From Sphingopyxis solisilvae (GTDB lineage Bacteria; Pseudomonadota; Alphaproteobacteria; Sphingomonadales; Sphingomonadaceae): 53,737 bases of DNA. The notes below the pieces were generated by a model, which did no database searches, had not been told where the DNA came from, and was given only the letters and a program-made list of their open reading frames with translations. A program made the translations under genes and the position numbers. Positions within the stretch are counted from its first letter, which is position 1, and each line of letters starts with the position of its first letter. Below, one piece after another: positions 28,386-37,731 of the stretch. The DNA lies in assembly GCF_015475875.1 (NCBI RefSeq), contig NZ_JADKYM010000020.1:1-53737 (forward strand). Direction: 5' to 3'.

Positions 28386-29861
28386 ATGAGCATCAATATT
28401 GGCCCACCGCAGGTCGACGAGCTGAAGCCGCGGATCGCGGTGATCGGCGTCGGCGGCGCGGGCGGCAATGCCATCGCCAATATGATCGCAGCGCGCGTCG
28501 AGGGGGTCGATTTCATCGTCGCCAACACCGACGCGCAGGCGCTGAACGCCTCGCCCGCCGAACGGCGTATCCAGCTGGGGACGCAGATTACCCAGGGGCT
28601 GGGCGCGGGTTCACGGCCCGAGGTCGGGCGCGCGGCGGCCGAAGAAAGCATCGCGCAGGTCGAAGAAGCGCTGAACGGCGCGCACATGTGCTTCGTCGCG
28701 GCGGGCATGGGTGGCGGCACCGGTACCGGTGCGGCGCCGGTGATTGCCAAAGCGGCGCGCGATCGCGGTATCCTGACCGTTGGCGTGGTGACCAAGCCCT
28801 TTACTTTCGAAGGCGCGCGGCGGATGCGGTCGGCGGATGCGGGCATTGCCGAGCTGCAGGACCATGTCGACACGCTGATCGTCATTCCGAACCAGAATCT
28901 TTTCCTGGTCGCCAATCCGAACACGACCTTCAAAGAAGCCTTTACCATGGCGGATGAAGTGCTGCAGCAGGGCGTGCGCGGCATCACCGACCTGATGGTC
29001 ATGCCCGGCCTCATCAACCTCGACTTTGCCGACGTGCGCAGCGTGATGCGCGAAATGGGCAAGGCGATGATGGGCACCGGCGAAGCCGAAGGCGACGGCC
29101 GCGCGCTCGAAGCCGCGCAAAAGGCGATCGCCAACCCGCTGCTCGACGGCGTGTCGATGGCGGGCGCCAAGGGCGTCATCATCTCGATTACCGGCGGCGA
29201 GGACATGCGCCTGATGGAAGTCGACGAGGCCGCGAACCATATTCGCGAGCTGGTCGATCCCGACGCCAACATCATCTGGGGTAGCGCGTTCAACGACAGC
29301 CTGGATGGCAAGATCCGGGTGTCGGTCGTCGCGACCGGAATCGACGGCACCGGCGACAGCGCGGTGCAGGCGGCACCTGCCACACGCAGTTTCTCCTTCG
29401 CACCCGCGCGGGCCGCCGCTCCGGCGCCGGTGACCGAAGAGGTGATCGAGCCGGTGGTCGAGGAAGAAGCCGTCGCCGAAGCCGCGGCCGAACCGGAAGC
29501 TGCGAGCGATCCGGCGCCGGGCTTCTCGTTGGGTGATGCGCCCGAACCCGAGGCCGAAGCGCCGGTTGCCGACGAAGAGCCGATGGAATTGTCGCAGGTC
29601 GCGGCATCCTATGACGATACCGCCGGAGAGCTGGTCCTTGATGCGCCCGAAGCACCGGCAGCCGATTATCGCGCGGCGCCGGCTGCAGCTGGCAGCGCGG
29701 GCACCGGCGAAGAGTCGTCGTCGCGCGGCATCGGCGGCGGCACCCTGTTCGAACGCATGTCGCGGCTGTCGCGCGGGGCGAACCCGCCCGAGGAAGACGC
29801 GGCGGAAAAGCCGGACGGTGTCGATATTCCGCGTTTCCTGGGGCGACAGAACAACCAGTAA
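28386..29861 (+). CDS. ftsZ: Cell division protein FtsZ
   Basis: Tubulin-like GTPase that forms the Z ring. The 491-residue protein has the N-terminal nucleotide motif [11 protein letters not shown] (20-30), the tubulin signature GGGTGTG (109-115), and [14 protein letters not shown] with the synergy loop [11 protein letters not shown]. After about residue 320 it has an Ala/Glu/Pro-rich linker of roughly 150 residues and ends with the conserved peptide DIPRFLGRQ for FtsA binding. GGGAGA precedes the ATG at 28386 by 7 nt. The 153-nt gap after ftsA suggests a separate promoter; I saw no clear one. Small hairpins sit at 28319-28332 and 28350-28369. Confidence 0.96.
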   Translation: MSINIGPPQVDELKPRIAVIGVGGAGGNAIANMIAARVEGVDFIVANTDAQALNASPAERRIQLGTQITQGLGAGSRPEVGRAAAEESIAQVEEALNGAHMCFVAAGMGGGTGTGAAPVIAKAARDRGILTVGVVTKPFTFEGARRMRSADAGIAELQDHVDTLIVIPNQNLFLVANPNTTFKEAFTMADEVLQQGVRGITDLMVMPGLINLDFADVRSVMREMGKAMMGTGEAEGDGRALEAAQKAIANPLLDGVSMAGAKGVIISITGGEDMRLMEVDEAANHIRELVDPDANIIWGSAFNDSLDGKIRVSVVATGIDGTGDSAVQAAPATRSFSFAPARAAAPAPVTEEVIEPVVEEEAVAEAAAEPEAASDPAPGFSLGDAPEPEAEAPVADEEPMELSQVAASYDDTAGELVLDAPEAPAADYRAAPAAAGSAGTGEESSSRGIGGGTLFERMSRLSRGANPPEEDAAEKPDGVDIPRFLGRQNNQ

Positions 29862-29920
29862 CGGGGCTGTAAACGGCCGCCCGCCGGGCAAGGCTGGCCG
29901 GAGATCGGGATGAGTTGCCC

Positions 29921-31873
29921 ATGCGGCAAGCGAAAATGACGGCGAAGCCGACGCGCGCGCGCTTCTGTGCCGGTGCGTTCGGCGCGTTGCTTTTGGGACT
30001 GTGCGCGGCGCCGGTGGCGGCGCAGGTGACGCCCCCCGATGCAGCGACCAAGGCGGCGATGGAAAAGCGCACCGCGGCGCGTACGCTGCTGTCGTCGGCG
30101 CTGGCACGGATCGGGTCGAACGGAAGCGATTCGGCTGCGCTGCTGGACGCCGGCCGTGCCTCGATCGACCTCGACGATTATCGCGCCGCGGTTGGCTTTC
30201 TGGTCCGTGCCGAGCAGGCAAGCCCGCGCGACGGTGCGATCAAGGCAGCGCTCGGGTCGGCGATGGTCCATATGGAAAGCCCCACCCGGGCGCTCGATTA
30301 TTTCGGCGAAGCGCAGTTGCTGGGCGCCCCCGAACGCTTGTTCCTGGCCGACCGCGCGTTGGCGCGCGACCTGCTGGGACAGCAGGATGCGGCGCAGCGC
30401 GATTACCAGCTGGCGTTGTCGATCGCTCCCAATGACGAACTGACCCGCCGTTATGCGCTGTCGCTCGGGATCAGCGGCGAGGCCGATCGCGCGATCCAGC
30501 TGCTGACCCCGCAGCTGCGCGCGCAGGATCGCGGCGCCTGGCGTCTGCGTGCCATGATCCTGGCGATGAACGGCCGCGATGCCGAGGCCACCGAGATCGT
30601 CAATGCGACGATGCCGCCCGCGATGGCCCAGAATATCCTGCCCTATCTGACCCAGATGGACCGGCTCAATCCGGCACAGCAGGCCGCGGCGGCGCATTTC
30701 GGTCGTTTTCCGACCGGCCAGCTGGGGCCGAAACGCAAACCGGTGCAGGTCGCCGCCGCAACGCCGTCCCCACCGCCCGCGACTGCTTCGGGCAAACGGC
30801 CAACCGCGAGCAGTCGGCGACCCGCCGCCGCGGTGGTTGCGGCGGCCACTCCGACGGCCAGCCCGCCACCGGCGCCGCGGCAGGTCGGGCCAGCCTATGC
30901 ACAGCCGCGCGAGCCGGTCGGGCGGAGCGGTGAGACTAATCCGGCGGCGGTTGCCCAGCAGCAAAGCCGCGCCGTTGCGCCAAGTCCTGCGCCAATCGCG
31001 ACCGTCCCGGTGCGGGCCGACGTGTCGGCGTCAACCGCCAGCAATCAGGCAACCGGCGCCGCGCCAGTCCTGCAATCACCCTTTCGCGAGACGATCCGGC
31101 CCTTGCCTGCAGCAACGGCGGGCGGCGAAGCACGGGGAGGCGGAACGGATGTTCCTGCCGCTGCGACGCCTGCCACCGCGTCGCGGCCCGTCGCAGTTGC
31201 TGCGGATGGCGCAGCTGGGGTGGGGCCGGGCTTTACCATTGCCGACGTCGGTCGGCGCACCGACACCCCGCCAGCGGTTACCGCGGTCGCAACGCCGCCT
31301 GCAACGCCGGTTCCGGCATCGCCCGCGGCGGTTCCGTCGCCGACGCCGAACGGGCCTGATGCGGGGCGACCGCTTGCCGCGCTAGCGTCGCTCGCCGATA
31401 TTGTCGGTTCGATCGAGATTCCGCCCGAGGAACTGGCATCGACGACCACTGCGGTCGATGCCGGTACGTTGGCGAAGCTGGTCGAAGACAAGCGCCGCGC
31501 CGATGCCGCCGAAGAAGCCAAGCGGGAAAAGGAGGCGGCCGCGGCCAAGGTCAAGGCAGAGGCCGAAGCCAAGGCGAAAGCCGAAGCAGCGGAGAAGAAG
31601 GCCCATCCGGCGCGCATCTGGGTGCAGGTTGCGACCGGCGCGAACGCGCGCGCGCTGGCACTCGATTATGCAAAATTCGCCAAAAAGAGCCCCGATCTGT
31701 TCAAGGGTCAATCCGGCGCGACGGCCGAATGGGGCCGGACCCGGCGGCTGCTGGTCGGGCCGTTCAAGGACCGCAAGGCGGCGCAGGACTGGCTGACCGA
31801 TTATAAAAAGGCGGGCGGTGACGGTTTCCTGTTCAACAGCGAGGCGGGCGAAACCGTCGAACCCGTCAAGTGA
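29921..31873 (+). CDS. TPR and SPOR domain protein, secreted or membrane-anchored
   Basis: About 650 residues. An N-terminal hydrophobic signal segment (FCAGAFGALLLGLCAAPVAAQ) is followed by TPR-like helical repeats at about 45-245. A long Pro/Ala/Thr-rich linker spans about 255-510, then a Lys/Glu/Ala coiled-coil, and a C-terminal SPOR-like domain from about 565 (WVQVATGANARALALDYAKF, then RRLLVGPFKDRKAAQDW). SPOR domains bind denuded glycan at division sites, which fits its position after ftsZ. Alternative starts exist at 29936 and a TTG at 29915. The order ftsZ-TPR/SPOR-dgt is consistent with a linked envelope role, but function is inferred. Confidence 0.8.
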   Translation: MRQAKMTAKPTRARFCAGAFGALLLGLCAAPVAAQVTPPDAATKAAMEKRTAARTLLSSALARIGSNGSDSAALLDAGRASIDLDDYRAAVGFLVRAEQASPRDGAIKAALGSAMVHMESPTRALDYFGEAQLLGAPERLFLADRALARDLLGQQDAAQRDYQLALSIAPNDELTRRYALSLGISGEADRAIQLLTPQLRAQDRGAWRLRAMILAMNGRDAEATEIVNATMPPAMAQNILPYLTQMDRLNPAQQAAAAHFGRFPTGQLGPKRKPVQVAAATPSPPPATASGKRPTASSRRPAAAVVAAATPTASPPPAPRQVGPAYAQPREPVGRSGETNPAAVAQQQSRAVAPSPAPIATVPVRADVSASTASNQATGAAPVLQSPFRETIRPLPAATAGGEARGGGTDVPAAATPATASRPVAVAADGAAGVGPGFTIADVGRRTDTPPAVTAVATPPATPVPASPAAVPSPTPNGPDAGRPLAALASLADIVGSIEIPPEELASTTTAVDAGTLAKLVEDKRRADAAEEAKREKEAAAAKVKAEAEAKAKAEAAEKKAHPARIWVQVATGANARALALDYAKFAKKSPDLFKGQSGATAEWGRTRRLLVGPFKDRKAAQDWLTDYKKAGGDGFLFNSEAGETVEPVK

Positions 31874-33042
31874 GTGTTGCCGCCTGCGCCAGTCGTCCCG
31901 ACGACAGCCGCGGGCGGCGTTTTGATGAAGTCGGCCGCGTCGTCCGCGGCCCGCGCGACGATTTCCAGCGCGACCGCGACCGCATCATCCATTCGATCGC
32001 CTTTCGCCGCCTGCGTCACAAGACGCAGGTGTTCGTCGCCCCCGACGGCGATCATTATCGCGTTCGCCTGACCCACAGTATAGAGGTCGCGCAGATCGGC
32101 CGCGGCATCGCGCGTGCGCTGGGGCTGAACGAGGATCTGACCGAGGCCTTGTGTCTGGCGCACGACATCGGGCACCCGCCGTTCGGCCATGCCGGCGAGG
32201 ACGCGCTGAAGGTGGCGATGGCGGAGCATGGGGGTTTCGACCATAATGGCCATACGCTCCGCACCTTGGCCGAACTCGAATGCCCGTATCCGCAGTTTGA
32301 CGGGCTGAACCTGACGTGGGAGACGCTGGAAGGGCTGGCCAAACATAACGGGCCGATCGCGCGTCCGGGCTGGGCGCTGGCCGGGATCGACCGCGACTTT
32401 CCGCTCGACCTGGCGAGTCACGCCAGCCTGGAAGCACAGATCGCGGCGGTCGCCGACGACATTGCTTATGACAATCACGATATCGACGACGGGCTGCGCG
32501 CGGGCTTGCTCGATCTCGACCAGTTGATGGAACAGCCGTTCGTCGCGGCCAATTTCCGCGCCGTCGAACAGCGCTTTCCGGGCGCACCGCGCGATCGCCT
32601 GCTGCGCGAACTGGTGCGCGACCAGATCGGGGTGATGGTCAATGATGTCATCGCCGCCACCAAAGCCAATGTCGCGGCGGCGGGCGTCGCCAGCGTCGCC
32701 GACGTCCGTGCCGCGGGGCGGACGCTCGGCGGATTTTCGGGCGCGCTGGCCACCGACGAGCGCGAGCTCAAACGCTTCATGTACGCGAACCTCTATCACC
32801 ACCCCGAACAACTCGCCGCCGCCGAAGCCGCGCAAAAGGTGGTTGGCGACCTGTTTGCAGCTTATGGCCGCGACCCGCGGTTGATGGGTGACGACTGGTC
32901 GGCGCGGCTGCCCGGCGAAGAATGCGCGACAATCCGCCATATCGGCGACTATATTGCGGGAATGACCGACCGCTTTGCCATCGACCGCTATGCCGAGATT
33001 TTCGGGCGGCAGGCAGTGCCGGACGCGCTGGCGCATGTCTGA
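31870..33042 (+). CDS. dgt: Deoxyguanosinetriphosphate triphosphohydrolase-like HD protein
   Basis: Hydrolyses dNTPs to deoxynucleoside and triphosphate in its family. The 390-residue protein shows the HD-domain metal ligands H69 (VRLTHSIEVAQIGR), H98-D99 (CLAHDIGHPPFGHAGE) and a later Asp in VADDIAYDNHDIDDGL, plus IIHSIAFRRLRHKTQVF at the N-terminus. All match the Dgt family type without extra insertions. Starts with GTG overlapping the stop of the SPOR gene (GTGA). The substrate preference is not clear from sequence. Confidence 0.88.
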   Translation: MSVAACASRPDDSRGRRFDEVGRVVRGPRDDFQRDRDRIIHSIAFRRLRHKTQVFVAPDGDHYRVRLTHSIEVAQIGRGIARALGLNEDLTEALCLAHDIGHPPFGHAGEDALKVAMAEHGGFDHNGHTLRTLAELECPYPQFDGLNLTWETLEGLAKHNGPIARPGWALAGIDRDFPLDLASHASLEAQIAAVADDIAYDNHDIDDGLRAGLLDLDQLMEQPFVAANFRAVEQRFPGAPRDRLLRELVRDQIGVMVNDVIAATKANVAAAGVASVADVRAAGRTLGGFSGALATDERELKRFMYANLYHHPEQLAAAEAAQKVVGDLFAAYGRDPRLMGDDWSARLPGEECATIRHIGDYIAGMTDRFAIDRYAEIFGRQAVPDALAHV

Positions 33043-33682
33043 CGCGCTGATCGTCGGCGCCACCGGCATGGTCGGGCGCGCAGTGATCGAGCATCTGGGG
33101 TCGGCATCTGCGACGGTCGTCACGCGCCGACCGGTGGCCGCGCTGGCCGCGCATCACCGCGCAATCGTTGCGTCACCCGAAGGCTGGACGGACATCATCG
33201 CCGCAGAAAGGCCCGCGGTGTTGATCTGCTGCCTGGGCACGACGATCCGTCAGGCGGGGTCGCAGGCGGCGTTTCGGGCCGTCGATCACGACCTGATCCT
33301 GGGCGCGGCGCGCGGCGCCCGCACGGGCGGGACGCCGCATGCGATTGCCGTCAGTTCGGTCGGCGCGTCGGCGAAAGCCGGCAATTTCTATTTACGCACC
33401 AAGGGCGAGACCGAGGATGGGCTGCGCGCGCTGGGTTTCGCGCGGCTCGATCTGATGCGTCCCGGCCTGCTGCTCGGCGATCGGCCGGGGCCGCCGAGGC
33501 TGGGTGAGGGGTTGGCGACGATCGCCGCGCCTTTGACCAACGCGTTGCTCCACGGTTCCTTTCGCCGGTACCGTTCGATTCCGGGCGACATAGTTGCCGC
33601 CGCGATCGTCCGGCTGGCGCGGCAGGGCGGTTCGGGCGTGCACATCCACGAAAACGACGCCATCCGCGCGCTCGCCGATTGA
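33035..33682 (+). CDS. NAD(P)-binding protein, atypical short-chain dehydrogenase-like
   Basis: 215 residues. The N-terminus ALIVGATGMVGRAVIEHL is a Rossmann motif (GATGxxG). The segment HAIAVSSVGASAKAGNFYLRTKGETEDGL includes a YxxxK-like pattern (YLRTK). It resembles NAD(P)-binding oxidoreductases of the HTATIP2/NmrA-like type. No substrate can be named. Its start overlaps the dgt end by 8 nt, so it is cotranscribed with it; the glycine riboswitch begins 69 nt after its stop. Confidence 0.75.
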   Translation: MSDALIVGATGMVGRAVIEHLGSASATVVTRRPVAALAAHHRAIVASPEGWTDIIAAERPAVLICCLGTTIRQAGSQAAFRAVDHDLILGAARGARTGGTPHAIAVSSVGASAKAGNFYLRTKGETEDGLRALGFARLDLMRPGLLLGDRPGPPRLGEGLATIAAPLTNALLHGSFRRYRSIPGDIVAAAIVRLARQGGSGVHIHENDAIRALAD

Positions 33683-33750
33683 CTTGCTGCAAGGGCAGCG
33701 CCAAGGCTCGGGCGTCTGTCGGGTTTCGCAAGGGATTCGACCGGCCGCGC

Positions 33751-33945
33751 GGGAGAGCGTGGGGGCAGGGCAACCGGCGCCTCACCACCGAAGGAGCAAC
33801 CGCCCCGGAAACTCTCAGGTCAGCAGGACCGCGCAGGCTGGAACGGACACTCTGGAAAGCGTTCCGGCGGTCGGCTGGAACCACCGAAGGGGTAACTTCG
33901 CCGTGCGGCGGAGGAAAACTCTCAGGTTCCCGTGACAGAGGGGGC
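33751..33945 (+). promoter_or_regulatory. Tandem glycine riboswitch upstream of gcvT
   Basis: Two aptamers in a row. Aptamer I has GGGAGAGCG at 33751, ACCGAAGGAGCAA at 33787-33799 and AAACTCTCAGGT at 33809-33820. Aptamer II has CACTCTGG at 33848, ACCGAAGGGGTAA at 33883-33895, the identical AAACTCTCAGGT at 33916-33927, and the closing CAGAGGGGG at 33936-33944. These conserved bases are the known glycine riboswitch motif (glycine binds each aptamer and turns on the gcv genes). The ATG of gcvT is 58 nt further on. Downstream, GCGCGGC (33956-33962) and GCCGCGC (33968-33974) form a hairpin without a T-run, so control by ribosome access looks more likely than termination; that part is inference. 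Confidence 0.95.
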
Positions 33946-34002
33946 ATGGCGAAAGGCGCGGCACCCCGCCGCGCATCCGCCGTGCAACCGCGGGAGACTG
34001 AC

Positions 34003-35139
34003 ATGAGCGAAATCGAACAGACGGGCGACGAAGGAGCGGTGGAAACTCAGGCGCTGTCGCTCGACGCGTGGCACCGCGCGCAGGGCGGGCGGATGGTCGA
34101 ATTCGCCGGTTACTGGATGCCGATCCAGTATGAAGGCATCATGGCCGAACATCTGTGGGTCCGCGAAAACGCCGGCCTGTTCGACGTCAGCCACATGGGT
34201 CAATTGCTGATTTCGGGCGACAAGGTCGCCGAAGCGCTCGAAACGCTTGTTCCCGGCGACATTTCGGCGCTCAAGCCCGGACGGATGCGTTATTCGCTGT
34301 TGCTGGACGAAGACGGCGGCATTCTCGACGACCTGATGATCACGAATGAGGGCGACCAGTTCGGTATCGTCGTCAACGGCGCGGTGAAGTGGGAAGACAT
34401 CGGTCATCTGCGCGAAAACCTGCCCGACGACATCACGCTCAATCATAATGAAGATTATGGCCTGCTGGCGTTACAGGGACCGAAGGCGGTTGTCGCGCTG
34501 GCGCGGCTGGTGCCCGAGTCCGCGGGTCTCGTATTCATGCAGGCGACGCGCGCGACGTGGAACGGCCATGCGATCGCGATCAGCCGTTCTGGCTATACCG
34601 GCGAGGACGGTTTCGAGATTTCGTTGCCCAACGAGGCACTCACGGATTTTGCCGATGCGCTGTGCGCGATGGACGAGGTCAAGCCGATCGGTCTCGGCGC
34701 GCGCGATTCGCTGCGGCTGGAGGCCGGACTGCCGCTCTATGGCCATGATCTCGACCCCGCAATCGACCCAGTCGAAGCCGATCTGGCGTTCGCGATCAGC
34801 AAGCGGCGCCGCGAGGAAGGCGGCTTTCCCGGCGCGGCGCGGATTCTGGGGCATCTGGCCGACGGCAGTCCGCGCAAGCGCGTCGGGCTGCTGGTCGAAG
34901 GCAAGCTGCCGGTGCGCGAGGGCGCCAAATTGTTCGATGGCAACACCGAAATCGGCGTCGTGACGTCGGGCGGCTTTGCCCCCAGCGTCGGCGCGCCGAT
35001 CGCTATGGGATATGTCCCGCGCGATCACGCAGAGCCCGGCACCGCGATCGCCGCCGAGGTGCGCGGCAAGCGCGTCGCTTGCACCGTCACCGCCATGCCA
35101 TTCATTCCGCACCGCTATGTGCGCAAACAGGGAGCCTGA
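34003..35139 (+). CDS. gcvT: Glycine cleavage system T protein (aminomethyltransferase)
   Basis: Transfers the methylene group from the aminomethyl-lipoyl arm of GcvH to tetrahydrofolate and releases ammonia. The 378-residue protein has the folate-binding features GAGGMVEF-like start (AQGGRMVEFAGYWMPIQY), LFDVSHMGQL, RSGYTGEDGFEIS and the C-terminal PSVGAPIAMGYVPRD. GGGAGA lies 6-11 nt before the ATG. The reading frame is open upstream through the riboswitch, but the family N-terminus and RBS fix the start at 34003. gcvH follows after 3 nt. Confidence 0.96.
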   Translation: MSEIEQTGDEGAVETQALSLDAWHRAQGGRMVEFAGYWMPIQYEGIMAEHLWVRENAGLFDVSHMGQLLISGDKVAEALETLVPGDISALKPGRMRYSLLLDEDGGILDDLMITNEGDQFGIVVNGAVKWEDIGHLRENLPDDITLNHNEDYGLLALQGPKAVVALARLVPESAGLVFMQATRATWNGHAIAISRSGYTGEDGFEISLPNEALTDFADALCAMDEVKPIGLGARDSLRLEAGLPLYGHDLDPAIDPVEADLAFAISKRRREEGGFPGAARILGHLADGSPRKRVGLLVEGKLPVREGAKLFDGNTEIGVVTSGGFAPSVGAPIAMGYVPRDHAEPGTAIAAEVRGKRVACTVTAMPFIPHRYVRKQGA

Positions 35140-35142
35140 TCG

Positions 35143-35514
35143 ATGCCGCGTTATTACACCGAAGAACATGAATGGATCGACGTCGACGGCGATGTCGCGA
35201 CGGTCGGCATCACCGATTTTGCGCAGGGCCAGCTCGGCGATATCGTGTTCGTCGAGGTTCCCGACACCGGTGCCGAACTGAGCCAGGGCGGCGATGCCGC
35301 GGTGGTCGAATCGGTGAAGGCGGCGAGCGACGTTTATGCGCCGGTCGACGGCACCGTCACCGAAGGCAATGGCCAGCTCGAGGAAGACCCCGCGCTCGTC
35401 AACTCGGACCCCGAAGGCGAAGGCTGGTTCTTTCGCATGACGTTGGGCGACAAGAGCCAGCTCGAAGGGCTGATGGACGCAAAGGCGTACAAGGCGTTCT
35501 GCGACGCGCTGTAA
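35143..35514 (+). CDS. gcvH: Glycine cleavage system H protein
   Basis: Lipoyl carrier that moves the aminomethyl group between the P, T and L proteins. The 123-residue protein starts [14 protein letters not shown], and the lipoyl lysine is Lys59 in [30 protein letters not shown] is the conserved strand before it. Length is normal. It begins 3 nt after gcvT. Confidence 0.97.
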   Translation: MPRYYTEEHEWIDVDGDVATVGITDFAQGQLGDIVFVEVPDTGAELSQGGDAAVVESVKAASDVYAPVDGTVTEGNGQLEEDPALVNSDPEGEGWFFRMTLGDKSQLEGLMDAKAYKAFCDAL

Positions 35515-35523
35515 GACGATCGA

Positions 35524-35541
35524 CCCTTCCGGACGGAAGGG
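35524..35541 (+). repeat. Short perfect intercistronic hairpin after gcvH
   Basis: CCCTTCCG (35524-35531) pairs exactly with CGGAAGGG (35534-35541), loop GA. No T-run follows; instead GGGGAAGGG gives a purine-rich segment that could serve as the ribosome binding site of the next gene. It may be an mRNA-processing or stability element; this is inferred. Confidence 0.5.
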
Positions 35542-35553
35542 GGAAGGGATGCG

Positions 35554-36369
35554 ATGACCGACGCCGCGCTCGCCAATTGCCGCCTGATGGTGGCAACACC
35601 AATCTACGAAGGCGCGCAGGGCACTTATGTCCGCGCCGCGCTGGCTCTCGCGCTGCGGGCGCAGGCGGCGGGCGTCTCGGTGCGGTTCGAGTTTATCCTG
35701 TACCAGCCGTCGATCACCCGCGCGCGCAACATGCTGACCGCGATGTTCCTCGCCAGCGATTGCACGCATCTGCTGTTCATCGATGCCGACATCGACTTTT
35801 CGGCGGACGATGTGTTCTCGCTGGTCCGCGCGATGGAGGCGAACCCCGACTGCGGGGTGCTGGGCGGTGCCTATCCGCGGCGGATGATCAATTGGGCGAA
35901 TGTCGCGCGCGCGGTCGAACAAGGGTTGGCGAAGGACAATCCCGCCGACCTGGCGCGCTACACCGGCGATTTCGCACTGCATTTCCTGAACCCGAACCAA
36001 AATTTCAAGATGACCGATCTGGTCGAGCTGGCGCGGCTTGGCACCGCGATGATGCTGATCCGCCGCGCGGTGCTGGAAGGCATGGCGGCGGCAATGCCCG
36101 ATCTGGTGTTCCGGCCCGACCCCGCCGAACGGCAGGCGCATGGCGTTGGCGACATCGTCCCCGCCTTTTTCTGCCCCTATATCGAGCCCGAAAGCCAGGC
36201 GCTGCTGTCGGACGATTATGCCTTTTGCCGCCGGGTGCGCGATGCGGGGTTTCGCCTCTGGCTCGCGCCGTGGATCCGCACGACCCACGCCGGTCCGGCG
36301 ATCTTTTCCGGCACGCTTGCCGATACCGTCCAGCTTTTTGCCCAAAAACCAGCCTCTTCTGCGGAGTAG
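35554..36369 (+). CDS. Glycosyltransferase family 2-like protein inside the gcv operon
   Basis: 271 residues. A GT-A type start LMVATPIYEG, then FILYQPSITRARNMLTAMFL and the probable metal/nucleotide-sugar motif DADID (77-81) in LLFIDADIDFSADDVF, followed by VLGGAYPRRMINW. A later HGVGDIVPAFFCPYIEPES segment and an SDDYAFCRRVRDAGFRLWL region with Asp-Asp are typical of the acceptor-side motif in this superfamily. No signal peptide. It sits between gcvH (39 nt) and gcvPA (3 nt), where no glycine-cleavage role is known. The substrate is unknown. Confidence 0.75.
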   Translation: MTDAALANCRLMVATPIYEGAQGTYVRAALALALRAQAAGVSVRFEFILYQPSITRARNMLTAMFLASDCTHLLFIDADIDFSADDVFSLVRAMEANPDCGVLGGAYPRRMINWANVARAVEQGLAKDNPADLARYTGDFALHFLNPNQNFKMTDLVELARLGTAMMLIRRAVLEGMAAAMPDLVFRPDPAERQAHGVGDIVPAFFCPYIEPESQALLSDDYAFCRRVRDAGFRLWLAPWIRTTHAGPAIFSGTLADTVQLFAQKPASSAE

Positions 36370-36372
36370 TTC

Positions 36373-37731
36373 ATGCGTTACCTCCCCCTCACGTCAGACG
36401 ACCGCAGCGCAATGCTCGCCACCATCGGTGCGGCGTCGATCGATGATCTGTTTGCCAATGTTCCGGTCGATGCGCGGCTCGACGGACCGATTGCCGACCT
36501 GCCGCGGCACGCCAGCGAACTGGCGGTCGAACGCCATATGGCGGCGCTAGCACGCCAGAATCGCGCGGCGGGTGACGGGCCCTTCTTCCTGGGCGCCGGC
36601 GCCTATCGCCACCATGTCCCCGCGAGCGTCGACCATCTGATCCAGCGCGGCGAGTTCCTGACCGCCTACACGCCCTACCAGCCCGAAATCGCGCAGGGCA
36701 CGCTGCAGATGCTGTTCGAATTCCAGTCGCAAGTCGCCCGCCTGCTCGGCACCGACGTCGCCAATGCGTCAATGTACGATGGCTCGACCGCGTGCTGGGA
36801 AGCGATCGTGATGGCGCGGCGGATCACCAAGCGCGGCAAGGCGCTGCTGTCGACCGGGCTGCACCCGCATTACCGCAGCGTCGCGCGCACGATGGCAAAA
36901 TATACCGGTGACGTGCTGGTTGACGGCGATCCCAGCCTTGAGGCGGGGACCGACTGGGCGGCGCTGGCAGACAGCATCGACAAGGACACCAGCTGTGTCG
37001 TCGTGCAATACCCCGACATCCTGGGCCGCATCGACGACATGACGGCGCTGGCCGCGGCGTGTCAGGCGGCGGGGGCGCTGCTGATCGCGGTGGTCACCGA
37101 ACCCGTCGCGCTCGGTCTGATCAAGGCGCCGGGCGAAATGGGCGCTGACATCGTGGTCGGTGAGGGGCAGTCGATCGGTGTCGGGTTGCAATTTGGCGGG
37201 CCTTACGTCGGCCTGTTCGCGTGCAAGACCAAATATGTTCGTCAAATGCCGGGCCGCCTGTGCGGTGAGACGGTCGATGCCAATGGCAAGCGCGGCTTTG
37301 TGCTGACGCTGTCGACGCGCGAGCAGCATATCCGCCGCGAGAAGGCGACGAGCAATATTTGCACCAATTCAGGGCTCTGTGCGCTGGCTTTCAGCATCCA
37401 TATGACTTTGCTCGGCGAAGCAGGGCTGCGCCAGCTCGCGGCGATCAATCATGGCCGCGCCAAGATGGCCGCGACCGAACTGGCCAAAATCCCGGGCGTG
37501 TCGGTGCTGAACAACAGCTATTTCAACGAGTTTACGCTGCTGCTGCCGACTGAGGCACGCCCGGTGATCCACAAGCTTGCGGAGCGCGACATCCTTGGCG
37601 GCGTGTCACTCGGGCGGCTCTATCCCGCCAACGCAAACTTGGCGAACGGCCTCGTCGTCGCCGTCACCGAAACCGTCACCGAGGCGGATATTTCCGCCTT
37701 CGCTGCCGCTCTGAAGGAGGTGCTGGCATGA
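36373..37731 (+). CDS. gcvPA: Glycine dehydrogenase (decarboxylating) subunit 1
   Basis: N-terminal half of the split P protein, which decarboxylates glycine and transfers the aminomethyl group to GcvH. The 452-residue subunit starts [15 protein letters not shown], with [36 protein letters not shown], the [13 protein letters not shown] segment, and [18 protein letters not shown] near the end. It is catalytic only with GcvPB. The gcvPB start overlaps its stop by 4 nt. Confidence 0.96.
   Translation: MRYLPLTSDDRSAMLATIGAASIDDLFANVPVDARLDGPIADLPRHASELAVERHMAALARQNRAAGDGPFFLGAGAYRHHVPASVDHLIQRGEFLTAYTPYQPEIAQGTLQMLFEFQSQVARLLGTDVANASMYDGSTACWEAIVMARRITKRGKALLSTGLHPHYRSVARTMAKYTGDVLVDGDPSLEAGTDWAALADSIDKDTSCVVVQYPDILGRIDDMTALAAACQAAGALLIAVVTEPVALGLIKAPGEMGADIVVGEGQSIGVGLQFGGPYVGLFACKTKYVRQMPGRLCGETVDANGKRGFVLTLSTREQHIRREKATSNICTNSGLCALAFSIHMTLLGEAGLRQLAAINHGRAKMAATELAKIPGVSVLNNSYFNEFTLLLPTEARPVIHKLAERDILGGVSLGRLYPANANLANGLVVAVTETVTEADISAFAAALKEVLA

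Noticed and set aside
33679..34002. Longer gcvT start reading through the riboswitch
   Set aside because: The frame is open by chance, but the region is the glycine riboswitch and the translated sequence resembles nothing in the GcvT family; the ATG at 34003 has a good ribosome binding site.
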